Below are positions 45,001 through 57,260 of a DNA stretch of 64,000 bases, in pieces. Made by a program: the position numbers and the translations under genes. The first letter of the stretch is position 1; each line of letters opens with the position of its first letter. The stretch comes from Porodaedalea pini (lineage: Eukaryota; Basidiomycota; Agaricomycetes; Hymenochaetales; Hymenochaetaceae): the NCBI GenBank assembly GCA_002794775.1, contig NBAY01000068.1, forward strand, positions 124,001-188,000. Direction: 5' to 3'. Below the pieces are notes generated by a model. That model was not told the DNA's origin, did not search any database, and worked only from the letters and a program-made list of their open reading frames with translations.

Positions 45001-46722
45001 TTCGGTGATGGGTGTTTTTGACTTGGAAGAGCTCATGGAAGATGATTCTAATGGAGCTGCCATGGCAAGAAGATTGTTCGATGAAGATTTGATACGAGAC
45101 TGCACATCGTCCATATACTTTTGATGAAGTTTAGGCATGTCTTCATCAGATGGACTCAGCTGCGAAATACATGTTTCAGTTTTGGCATGTGATCTAAAAG
45201 GAAGATACGTACATGCGGATAGAGATCTTCTAAAGAAATGAATTCTTCACGAATGAGGAGAGCCGCTGCTAGGTACAAGCCCCTTGGACATGAGGCCTTT
45301 GTTTCCGGAGACTGGATCGAATTATAGATAGAACTGTGTTGAGAATCCACCGTCCACAAGGACTAAATTATGAGAGAACCAACTTGGTAATGATTGAACT
45401 TGAATCCCAGCACCTGAGCGAGCACTTTCGGTTTCGACTGGCCACTCGGCTTGGCTGAGTTATCGGGCCCTTTGGCATTGCTCTCTGCAAGACGCAGAAT
45501 CTCGTCCAAGCCCTTCCCGCGGTACTGGTCAGGCTGAGGGTCAACCTTCATGCTTGCCACCTTCTCCCAATCTCTAAGCCGAGTGCGTTCGCCGACCCAT
45601 GGCGAACAAGCTAGCAATGCAAGAAAGAACTGCCAGTGCGTTGCGATGTTCACAGAGAACACGTCAAGGATGATATCCAACGCTCGGTTCGGATCGAGGT
45701 CGAAGTATCCAATCAAGCCCACTACGCGCTCCCACACTGCAGCAGCTCGAGCCTGCACAGCTTGGAAATTCTCGGCCGGGGTCGCAGTCGCAGGTATATT
45801 TGGAGGTCCAAGACTCCCAATGAGGTCCGTGGTAAGCTTCGTATAACCTTCCGATTGCTCACGAAGGAGATTGAACTTATTTTGTTTGTAGCTGGCGAAA
45901 GAGTGTAAGAGGCTTCAATCAAATCTGTGTTGAACTGACGTACAATAAGCTTGTTCGCGTTCGTATCTCCTTCTTCTCAAACACAAGCTTGTCCGCGATG
46001 AGACTAGTCAAAGTCAGCAACGCCATGTCGAGGCGCTCTCTGCATGTGGACGGATCTACAATTCCAGCGTTCTGAGAAAGCATCGGTATTCAATGATGGA
46101 TTCTTTGACAGACAGGCTAGGGATGTACGCACAAGCAGCATCTTCAGCAACTCGGAGAGCGTCTTCTTGTCGGATTCGGCAGTTTTCTGTGCTCTTTCGG
46201 CCTTCGCAGCTGCCTCCGCCGTGTCTTTTCCATTATCGCCTTCGGAGTCATGCTTTGCAAGACCTGCCTTCGCGTCGGCGACAAGCTCGTCTAGCTCACT
46301 GTCAATAGCCCAAACGAGGTCGACGAACAGCTCGTCGAATAGCACAAGGTCCCGTGATCGCTCCGCGGACGCAGAGGACGTTGAAGGCAGCTCGGCGAGT
46401 ACAGTTTGCACGAAAGAAATTAGCTCTGCAGTGCTAAGGCGTGTTTTGGACTCGAGGGACCATGTTTGCAAGACAGCATGCAAAAGAGTCTGATACGCCG
46501 TCGCGAGCACGTCAGCGCACGCCGGGTCATCGAGATGGCAATGGGGTGATGTGAGGGTCGTGCGGCTTTGGGTGTTGATAGACACGATAATTTGGAAGGT
46601 CCCGCCATCAGCATGCATTCAAAGCTCAGAAAGAACACAGCAATGCGAACAGCTCACCATTCAGCTTCGCCTCCTCTCGACCATTTGTCCAGACACGCTT
46701 TGATGTGCATTATGACATCCAT
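39011..46722 (-). CDS. THO2: THO complex subunit 2 (THOC2/Tho2)
   Basis: Scaffold of the nuclear THO/TREX complex coupling transcription to mRNP assembly and export. Starts MDVIMHIKACLDKWSRGGEA at 46722; exon 1 is 46658-46722. THOC2 landmarks: YKQNKFNLLREQSEGYTKL, VVGLIGYFDLDPNRALDIIL, LACSPWVGERTRL, ALMTRYTWLIDVHRELADLL, the middle domain with WNILRFYDLTVRWRLYGEWR, and the C-terminal domain with LPELRALFDDCRQ, SGYDLYYPKDKYIEME and NVGFFILVVLKEIIEVFP-like sequence (VLVLKEIIEVFPIAAVN). The last 600 residues are disordered: Ser/Pro-rich, then a dense Arg-Asp/Arg-Glu repeat (about 40117-40330), ending KRVRIDRTRIGGDGSSGSSK. About 2,000 residues in many exons with 50-65 nt introns. Exact boundaries of all exons were not resolved. 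Confidence 0.93.
40117..40330 (-). repeat. RD/RE-dipeptide low-complexity repeat inside THO2
   Basis: Imperfect tandem repeat of tcacggtcgcgc-like units encoding alternating Arg with Asp/Glu (RERDRERDRDRGERDKERDR). Typical of nuclear mRNP proteins. It produces open frames on all strands. Confidence 0.8.
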
Positions 46723-47022
46723 GGCTGACACTTAATGCAGAAAGACGCTGTACAGCGCCCCCTCAAAGAGCTACTTCTGCGCAAGAACGTCTTTCCTATA
46801 AGGAGAAGCAGGTAGCAAGGTGTTGCACTTGCAAGAGTTGTGTGGTGTCTTGTTCTGTCGCCTTACCTAACCTAGAGTAAAATTGCCTCTTATGGCTGAC
46901 GTTCTGACTTAATCACGTGCCGCCATGCGCGTCGCGTTCCGTCCGACACCCACGTGGTGCTCTGTATTGTTCGGTGGCTGAGACTCGTTGAAACGTCGCT
47001 GCAAACGTCCTCACCTCGTACA
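46723..47022. promoter_or_regulatory. Divergent promoter THO2 / RING gene
   Basis: 300 bp shared by two divergent genes. It carries two CACGTG hexamers, 46914-46919 and 46951-46956, 31 bp apart. No TATA box seen. Confidence 0.5.
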
Positions 47023-48216
47023 ATGCCGGTCCCCTCATACCTCACGGAGCAGAGAGAATGGGAGGTGTAGGTCTATATTCGAACTCTGCACCAACGAGCT
47101 GTATTTAGTAACTAACGACATGCACATTTCACGCAGTCAGCGAGCGCTCCGCAACCTCTGCGCCCTACCCGCGCTCACGCGTACCGAGGTTGGCAATGAA
47201 GACACGTGTCCGATTTGTCTTGTGCCGCTAGAGTCCATCTTCAAAGAGCACGAAGCAGCTGAGGAGAAAAAGGAAGGCTCGACATCTCCATCTGCGGACA
47301 GCCCAAATTTAAGAGCGAGCGAGTTGACCGGAGTGGTAAAGCTCATCGGTTGCGGCCACATCTTCTGCCGAAAAGAGTGAGTGTCTTCCTATGTCCTACA
47401 TCTGTGTTATGATTGACTGTATGGATGGTTCGTAGCCTTGCGGAATGGATTGAATCGCACGTATGTACCCTTTGTTTTGCCATTACCCGTTCATCCATTT
47501 ACATTGGCTTCTCGTCTTTGCAGCATGGTAGCTGCCCTGCATGTCGGCGAACATTCTTTGCGTTCACGCCCATTGACGAGGCAGAATACGAGTCCTCCGA
47601 CGGCGGCGAGTATGTTCCGGACGAGGACGATGACGAAGTATTCACCGATGACGGAGACTTTGACGTCGTTGCTACAAGCGATTTCGACTTTGATATGGAC
47701 AATATGGACTCGGACGAAGAGGCAGACGTGGACGTGATGGGGTATGCACCGCTTGCGCGTGTACTCGCTGCTGCCAATGCGGAGGCGGAGGCTAGTGCGC
47801 GCCGCCGTGCCGCGCTTGTGTATGCACCACATCCTAGCCCTGACTTCCGGGTCTATGCACCTGACGATGAAGACAACGAAGTTGCGGAGGAGAATGTTGA
47901 GAATGATCTGGGTGTCGGTGAGCTTGATGAAGCGGGAGGGCTTTCCTATGGCTCGGATTCGCCCTCGTCTGAGGGTGCGTCATTCAACACCGAAAACAGC
48001 CCGGAATGTAATGTGTTGAATCGTTCTGTTGCAAACCATGCATTTCTGACATGAAGCCTCATAGCCTACACTGCAAATGTCGGGATGGTTTCTGCCGAAT
48101 ACGATGCAGATGAGAACAATGACGAGCTCTCTTCCGATATCGACCACGCAGAAGTCAAGTCACCCGCAGTTCCAGTGTCTGGTCCATCCAATACCTCAAC
48201 CGACATCACGCAATAG
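47023..48216 (+). CDS. RING-finger protein with acidic C-terminus
   Basis: Probable E3 ubiquitin ligase of about 310 residues; no closer family recognised. Exon 1 47023-47066 (MPVPSYLTEQREWEV); exon 2 from 47137; the RING is completed over two further introns (about 47377-47436 and 47461-47523). RING ligands: CPIC at residues near 40, a 44-residue Lys/Glu/Ser-rich loop, CGHIFC, then HHGSCPACRR. The rest is strongly acidic (EDDDEVFTDDGDFDVV, DMDNMDSDEEADVDVM) with an Ala/Arg helix between. The final exon joins after SPE to YTANVGMVSAEYDADE and ends at 48216. Divergent from THO2. Confidence 0.85.
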
Positions 48217-48450
48217 GTGCACCAGGAAGAAATATTCCGTTTAATTGACCTCGAATTCTTGCTCATTTCCATCATATGTACTTCGCAATATTTTATATAG
48301 GTTCCAACACACTATTCACCTCTTACACATGTTCTATGTTATCTGTATACGACCACAATAGCACTTATGTTCTACGATTACATGCCTCCAAATAGATTAT
48401 CTATCTACACATACATATTGTACCCGCCTTTCAATCACCACACTTCCTTT

Positions 48451-50135
48451 CTACTTCTGCTCGGCCTTCAGAATATCTTCGATAGCGGCGCCCTCCTTGG
48501 CTTCCCTCCATACTCCAACCCACTTCCCACTCCAGCGTACGCCACGACCACCACCTTTTACTCCAAGCTGGGTCTTCAATGTATTCCCAGTTGCCTTCGT
48601 ACGCGCATCGTCTGACCCTAGTACGAGCACCGTGGACGTGCTTGTGCTTCTCTTCTCGGCTGGCGACGAACTCAGTACAAGCGTGTACGAGTGTGTATGT
48701 GCAGTAGCATCTGTTGGACTGGGCAAGCAAGCTATGAACGCCGAAGCAATGGACTGCAGAAATCCAAGAGCACGCGTGGGATCATCCGTGCGGTGATAGT
48801 GCTTCACGAATGGGGTCGATCTACTTCTCTTCATCTCGTTCACTAGGCCGTCTGCGATGACGCGTGCAAGTTCGACCTCAAGCTCCTCTGCGCGCTTGTC
48901 AGCGCGGCGCCGTTCCTCGATAACTTGTGACACGCGAGACGGCACAAGTGGAGCACCGCATGACATGATCCCTGCGGTTTCCGTGAGAAGCGCGTGAGAG
49001 GAAGCAAGCTGCGCATGTAGACGTGGTCCACAGAGGAAAAAGAGGCGAGATGTGCTTGCACTTCCGCGCGCAAGCGACTCAGTCTGTGGAAGAATGAATA
49101 GCTGCAGGTTATGCAGAGAAGGGAGGTGGGTCCCGCAGCATCTGCGTTGCATGATCATTAAGTTCAGTATCAAATGATTTTATGAGAGCGATACCGACGG
49201 ATTCTTATCCACGCCATCGATAATTATAGTGCGCTTGACGCCGCCAGTATAATCGCCCGGAAGTGCTTTACCGACCGATCTTCCACCCTCGAGAACTGCG
49301 ACACCTGGATGGTTTTCAGAGTCGAGGGGCTCGACTTCAACATGAACTTTGCGGCCCTCATATGCGAGCTTGTGTGCATGAGCCTGGATGCGCGCGATCT
49401 CTTCAGACGTGAGTGAGCGCGTGAGCTCGACGTAGGAAGGAGTCGGGTATGACGTGAGCGCCCAGGAGAGCGTGGGCAAGGTAAGTTCGGACTCGAGGAG
49501 AGCTGAAAGGAGATGCTGCGAGGTATGCATGCACATCTAACCGTTTGTCACACGTTCAGCTAAGGGTAAGGATAGAAATGTAATGAGAACATACGTGGTC
49601 GAGCCTTCTCATGAATCCATCCTCTCCGAGTGCAGCAGTAACTTGTGCGCCGACTTCCAATCCGAGAACATGCCCGTCCTTAGCCTTCACGAAGTGAATC
49701 GCATGTCCCCCACGGCGTTTGACTTCAGAGACTTCGTATTCTTCACCGCGTGCTGTTCTGAGTATCCCAATGTCTGAAGGCTGGCCCCCACCCTCCGGAA
49801 ACAGCACCGTGTCATGTAATATCACTTCGAAGAGCTTATCTGACGGAGCAGATGCCTTTTTCTTCTTGTTACTCGCCGGAGTCTGTTCTGGCTGATGAAT
49901 ATTGCAGCTGACAACCGTAGATGCAAGCTCTTTGAGTAACGGATCGCCTAAGATGCACAAGTAAGGTATTGTTCAGGCGAGGATACTTTGTAACGCACTA
50001 ACGTTGGCAGGCGAGTAAACCAACTGGGATTGGAAGAGCCTTGTCGTCTGGTACTTTAAGCCTGTCAGACACTATCCTGTGGTAGTCCGGGGGGGTGACA
50101 GGGACAGCAGGGAGGACAAGAGCTGCAGCGGCCAT
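48451..50135 (-). CDS. AlaX-type alanyl-tRNA editing protein (AARSD1-like)
   Basis: Trans-editing factor that hydrolyses mischarged Ser-tRNA(Ala); cytosolic. Start MAAAALVLPAVPVTPPDYHR at 50135; introns at about 49946-50001, 49537-49594 and 49145-49196. The N-terminal beta-barrel region has the class signature VLFPEGGGQPSDIG. The editing site zinc motifs are HTSQHLLSALLE (HxxxH) and CCGTHLPSL (CxxxH), separated by about 110 residues as in AlaRS/AlaX. The C-terminal part resembles the AlaRS C-Ala/DHHA1 region (ERRRADKRAEELEVELARVI... VLVLGSDDART, KGGGRGVRWSGKW), so it is AlaX-L (AARSD1) type. About 500 residues. Confidence 0.93.
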
Positions 50136-50410
50136 TTCAAAAAGACTTAACTATGCGCAGACTTGAACTTGAAGAGTATAAGAGTTGATAAAAGTACCAC
50201 ATGACTCAACTAGACTTTATTCGGAGATCGGGATCGGCGTGGGATTTGCGTTGCTTACAAGGCAACCATATGACTGATATGACGCAACCTGTCCCGCCCG
50301 TCGGCCTATAAATCCTCATAAACTTGAGTGTCTCTGCTTTACTTGTATTTACCTTCCCTCTTCTTGCCATCAACATACATTATCTATCGATCTTTTTTTA
50401 TCGGGAAAAA
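50136..50410. promoter_or_regulatory. Divergent promoter AlaX / DJ-1-like gene
   Basis: 275 bp shared promoter. Contains a CT-rich leader (50330-50400) before the ATG at 50411. No CACGTG; a CACATGACTC element (about 50199-50208) resembles a bZIP/bHLH site. Confidence 0.4.
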
Positions 50411-51377
50411 ATGGTCCCCAAAGTTCTCTTCGTCTTCACCTCTTGTAGCGAGACCCTCACCGGCGCCAGAACTGTACGTATAATTCTTTCAACACCATTC
50501 GCCACTATATTCCACGCTAAAACCGTTCTTTATCAATGCAAACGGGTTCTTTTTCTTTCAAAAAAACCGGAATTAAAATTTAAAGGGCTGGTATTTGCCT
50601 GAGGCAGCGCATCCCTATGACGTGCTTTCTCGTGTTCATGTTACTGAGATTGACTTCGCCGCTCCCGCTGGACCAAACCCTCCCGTCGATCCCGACAGCG
50701 TAAAGATGTTCACTGACGCCCAGAGCGTCAAGTTCCTTCACGATGACGTCGTGAAGGAGAAGTTAGCCAACGCCAAAGTCCTCGCGGACGTCAATCCGAA
50801 AGACTACGATGCCGTTTTCTACATCGGCGGTCATGGCCCTGTCATTGACCTCGCGTCGGATCCCGTGAACATCAAGCTTGCATCTGAGTTTTACAACCAG
50901 AAAAAGGTTGTTGCTGCAGTCTGCCATGGTCCTGCGTATGTGCCCAAACCACTCATAACAAATACTGCCTTACGACCTTTATTGTTAGTGCGCTTGTCGG
51001 TGTTAAGGGTACCGATGGAAAGTCGATTTTCGAAGGCAAGGAAGCCACCGGATTCTCGAACGCGGAGGAAGAACAGTCCGGGAAAGTGAAGGTGAGTAAA
51101 GGAAGCTGCATACGGTCGCAAGAGTGGATTCGCTCAATTACGTGCAGGACGTCCCTTTCCTTCTGGAGACGCGAATTGTTGAGCTCGGCGGTAAATACGT
51201 CCGCGCCGAGCCGTGGGGTGTAAGCACTATCTTTCACGCTCGACGCACGTTTATCAGAACTCATAAATTTAATCTTCACAGGCGAAGGTAGTCGTGACCG
51301 GCAACCTCCTCACTGGCCAGAATCCAGCATCGGCAGGCCCTCTAGGGGAAGCCATCTGGCAGAAACTTCAGGCTTAA
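50411..51377 (+). CDS. DJ-1/PfpI family protein (Hsp31-like glyoxalase III type)
   Basis: Class I glutamine-amidotransferase-like fold of about 235 residues; relatives act as glutathione-independent glyoxalases/chaperones in stress. Exons 50411-50473, 50586-50935, 50989-51091, 51148-about 51219, about 51282-51377. Motifs: MVPKVLFVFTSCSETLTGAR, GWYLPEAAHPYDVL with the conserved Glu, DYDAVFYIGGHGPVIDLA, and the nucleophile elbow VVAAVCHGPAALVGVKG with catalytic Cys-His. The C-terminus VVVTGNLLTGQNPASAGPLG is the usual Hsp31-class ending. No targeting signal. Confidence 0.95.
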
Positions 51378-51692
51378 GGTGATGTAGAGGGCGTTTGCAG
51401 TATAAAAGGAGGTTGTAGATATTGTAGCCAGGAGTGTAGAAAATGAATATAATTTTGTACTCTAAAGCGGTTAAAAATAAATGAAGCCAAATATGAATGG
51501 CCTGATTCGAGACGCGTGCGTTGCGAACTCCCACCGTGACTGGCATGCTCTTGAACCTCATGCCCTAGCCTGCTTCTCACTTGCTTTCTCGATCTACTCC
51601 TGAACTCCTTCTCGTATGCTGTAGATAGGGTGTTAACTGTCTTTGAACTTCACGTCGCACTAGGCCACGCACAGCGCAGCCCAGTCTGACCC
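51378..51692. other. Intergenic, DJ-1-like gene 3' to NEM1 promoter
   Basis: 315 bp in tandem orientation. The AT-rich left part looks like 3' UTR. Nothing further. Confidence 0.5.
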
Positions 51693-53394
51693 ATGAATTC
51701 GCTTTCTTACCTCTCGCGCCAGTTCGACGTCCTCGCGTCTAGTTCCGCGCCCAATACCCCACCCTCGACGCCGACTGGTGAGCTTTGTCCGGATATAGAC
51801 TCGAACTATCCTCGACCACAGTTGAAGCGTATCCGTACATGGGCATCCGCCCGCGCGTTCTTCTTACCGCAAGAGTTTACACAGCGACGATACACGCAGT
51901 CCCCAGTGCGCGCACGCAAGCGTTCAGGATCGACTCCCAACAGTTCACGCTTCCATCTCGCGACATCCGTGCCTGCTTCCAATCCGTCGCGAGATGTATC
52001 ATCTCCAAAGGAAACCAGCGAGCCTGCGGCTGCACCGATACAACCGCCTGCGTCTTCCATGTCCACTCCTCAGTCAAAGTCAATACCGACTAGGGAGCTC
52101 AGCTGGGTTCGAAGACTGTTCTTTCTTCGAGTGATCTTCCTTTTCGCAAGCTGCCTCTGCGCTGTGTGGAAGGGCCTGACGCGTCCCGCGTGGGATGAGT
52201 CGCAGACTGTCAAGGGCAAAGGCGTCAAGCGGGAGCGCACGGAGTTGATTGCAGGAACGAACGGCGACGAGAAGGAGAGAGACACTGATACCGTACGTAT
52301 TCGACAGGCGAGATCTAAAGCAAGCTTGGACAAGACGTCGTACGTTCGGGCTCGCGCGTCGTCAATTATGAAGATCGTGCTGCAGCCGCAGACAAAGCCT
52401 CCTACGCCGTCTCCACTAAGCCAGTCTAACCTAGCGCCTCCGCCTACTCTAAATCTTATTCCACCAGACCCTTCTGATGAGTATGAGAATAATGATCGCT
52501 CAGCTGGATCGCCGGATCTCTCTGCATCTCTTTCAACGTCGACGCTTTCACCACAAACGCCGCCCCGCAATCCGACAGCACAGGCATCCGCTGACCGCCC
52601 TTCGTCGCCTGCCAAGGCTACCCCACTCCATACTCGGAAAACGCTCGTGCTCGACTTGGACGAGACACTTATTCACTCTACGACGCGGCCTTTGTTTCCA
52701 TCAGGCGGCAATAGCGGAATCCTCAACCTCGGAAGTCTCATTGGCTTCAGACATAACAGAAAGGCGGGACACATGGTCGAGGTGGTCATGGGTGGACGCA
52801 GCACGCTTTATCATGTATACAAGCGGCCCTTCGTAGATTACTTTCTGCGTAAAGTGAGCTCAATCCAGCCAGGTACTTGAAGAGTATATTTATTCACATG
52901 TGTTCCAGGTCTCGGCATGGTACACGTTAGTAATCTTCACGGCGTCGATGAAGGAGTATGCGGACCCGGTCATCGACTGGCTAGATGCTGGACGAGGCAT
53001 ACTTGCCCTTCGTTTCTTTCGCGAGGTGAGTCTCCTTAGTTGACCTGTGTTTTTGATAGCCCAATTCATACGTTCTCGCTAGCATTGCACACAGCTGCCA
53101 AATGGATCATATTCGAAGGACCTGTCGGTTCTTAATGAGGATCTTGCGCGTATCTGCCTTATAGACAACTCACCCGTGAGCTACAACATCAACAAAGGTT
53201 TGAACTTCTTCGTCCGATTGAAACTATCCCTTGTCTAAATTACAATACATTCTTCCTTCCTAGCGAATGGCATTCCCATCGAAGGTTGGACCCATGATCC
53301 TAATGATGAAGCACTGCTCGATCTACTGCCTGTCCTCGACTCCCTTCGTTTCACGAGCGATGTGCGGCATATTCTTGGTCTTCGTGGCTTCTAG
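51693..53394 (+). CDS. NEM1: NEM1-like (Dullard/CTDNEP1) HAD phosphatase
   Basis: ER/nuclear-envelope phosphatase; with Spo7 it activates the lipin Pah1 and controls lipid synthesis. ATG 51693 ([20 protein letters not shown]). N-terminal 130 residues are Ser/Pro-rich, then one TM segment ([18 protein letters not shown]), a second Ser/Pro linker, and the FCP1-type domain starting [15 protein letters not shown] (DxDxT). It continues [49 protein letters not shown], and ends [17 protein letters not shown], the family's normal C-terminus. Introns at about 52855-52910, 53025-53084 and 53198-53264. About 510 residues. Confidence 0.95.
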
Positions 53395-53891
53395 AGGCCG
53401 TCGCTTATATGCATTTCTTTTGGATTCTTTGCTCCTCAGTAACCCTGGCAAGCCCCCATGACATGTTCTTTTTGTGTATTATAATCAATCCTCCATTATT
53501 TAGTCTCGCTCCGTCCGCTTCCTACTTATTCCTTGATCTAACTTGCAACACAAAATTGCATACCTGGACTTCTCGTCTTCCATAGCATTGCTAGTAGTCG
53601 CCCATGTCCATAATATGTCTGCGTGTATTTCTAGAGCATAATAGTGTTGCTGTTGTCAATCAGCTCGGTCGTTCTTGTTCTGAATGATTATGAGTACTGG
53701 AAATTGATGTTTATAACAATCCTTGACCCTTCCAAGTAAATTACAGTTCGCTGGTGATCTCGAGCCATGGTGATAAAGCACAACAAAGATTTAAAGGACA
53801 TGAAAAGGGAACCGAGTGGGTGGTAATAACAAAAGGGATATGAGTATGATAGAGGATGGAAAGCAGGAGGAAGTAAAAAGGTGCGTGAGAT
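53395..53891. other. Intergenic, convergent NEM1 and SNF7 3' regions
   Basis: 497 bp, AT-rich. No supported gene; minus-strand frames reaching into 53741-54007 are antisense or out-of-frame extensions of SNF7. Confidence 0.5.
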
Positions 53892-54831
53892 CTACATAGC
53901 CAGAGCCGCCTGTAACTCCTTGAGCTGGGCATCCTCGTCGTCCTCTTCCACCGTTTGCTGCCGTATTGCTTGTCACCAAATAATGAGCAGCCTGAGGTAC
54001 GATCCAAAAATATCGGATGAACTCACGCTCTTCTCTCGTTACGCTTGGCAACGATGTAGTAGGTGCTCGTTCGGCGCCTGCCAAACGGTCGTTGAGTTCG
54101 TCCTGTTCCAGTTCCGCCAGTTCCATCTTGAGCTCATCCTATAAGATATATCGTGTGAGCGCATGAGATAATGAGTCCACCGTGAAGTGACTTGCCTCGT
54201 CCATATCTATACCCGCATTCAGTGGATTCGAGATCGCTTCCGAAATCTCGTTCGCAATCTCGCGCTGCTCATTGATAGCAGACATAGTCGCGTCAACCTT
54301 GTCCGGTGTTCTACAGATAAAGCCAGCATGGCAGGGAAATGATAAATCAATAGGGGCCGCAGTACGCGCAGGCGCGCGCAGCATACGCACAAGTTGCCAT
54401 GAATTGTCTTCAATGCCTCAGAGCCCTTCTTCATCGCAGCCATCGTTTCTTGGTTGAAGTTTGCGGATTCTAGAGTATTGACCTGCATTTCGAGCTGCAG
54501 ACGCGTCCCCGCGAGCCGATCGAGCTCCGTTTCGGTCGCTTTCTTTCGTCGTAGCGCGGCAGTGGCGACTAAATCAATGAGACATTACAGAACACGATGT
54601 ATACAGAATACATATGAGCATCGCATGCAAAGAAATTGAAGGACACGTACCTTGTTTATTGGTGACTGCATTTGCCTTCGCCTTCTTGAGCTCCTCATCG
54701 ACCTTCTTCTGGAGGTGTTCCTCCTTCTTCTCAAGCATTTGCAGTTGCTGGCGAAGGGTGACGATAGCATCGCGAGTGGACTGCTTTGGGTCCTTTCGCC
54801 CACCGAAGTAACTCATGAATCCAGACATCAT
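53892..54831 (-). CDS. SNF7: ESCRT-III subunit SNF7/VPS32
   Basis: Core filament protein of ESCRT-III, acting in endosomal membrane scission. Start at 54831 (MMSGFMSYFGGRKDPKQST; the second Met at 54828 is equally possible). Five exons. Basic alpha1 (TRDAIVTLRQQLQMLEKKEE HLQKKVDEELKKAK), ATAALRRKKATETELDRLAG, TLESANFNQETMAAMKKGSE, the hydrophobic VDATMSAINEQREIANEISE, and the acidic C-terminus with a MIM-like helix ending EDAQLKELQAALAM. About 220 residues, normal for the family. Confidence 0.96.
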
Positions 54832-55245
54832 AGTTTCAAAGGGGGTGGATCTAGAAAGCACAGAGGTTAAGGCTCGATAGACACTCGCGTCTGCGACACA
54901 CCGCAATCGCGCTCATGATCCCATCGAGTATGTAATCATAAATTGCCTTTTATAGACTGAATCAAGTGCCAGGCAAAGGACGGAGCGGACCCTTCGCAGC
55001 TCAAAAGAAAGCCGCCATAAACATTTTAAGAAGTTATTTTTATTTCCCAATGTATGCCTAATCAACCCGATCTACGGGTATGACTCGGTATGGAAGTATG
55101 GTAAAAGTGCGAATTGTACAGTTCTGTTTCGGAGCATCCCCGAGCTGATAAAATGTACTACAGTAGGCAGTAAGGAGAAAAAAGTCGTCCGTCACCGACT
55201 AAGGCACGAAGTTGAAGAGGTGGATGCGATGGTTGCAGTGAAACG
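54832..55245. other. Intergenic, SNF7 promoter and NDR kinase 3' end
   Basis: 414 bp in tandem minus orientation. The frame open upstream of the SNF7 ATG to 54906 lacks family similarity and is treated as 5' UTR. Nothing else seen. Confidence 0.5.
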
Positions 55246-57081
<1,836 letters not shown>

Positions 57082-57260
57082 TTTCAAGGAGAGGGAAACG
57101 CGGAAATATTTACGAGTGCCGCTAAACGATCGCGAGATTCTACTTGGAAGCCCTAGGTTACGAGGTATTAAACAGCCCCTTCCTTTTACGTATGTATATA
57201 CATACAACGGATCGACGCCTGTTTATTCAGCTCGTTCGTCCGACGCAGAGTGCGTCCTCA

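Noticed and set aside
47491..47832. Minus-strand frames antisense to the RING gene acidic tail
   Set aside because: Low-complexity Asp/Glu codons read as Ser/Val/His on the other strand; shadow of the real gene.
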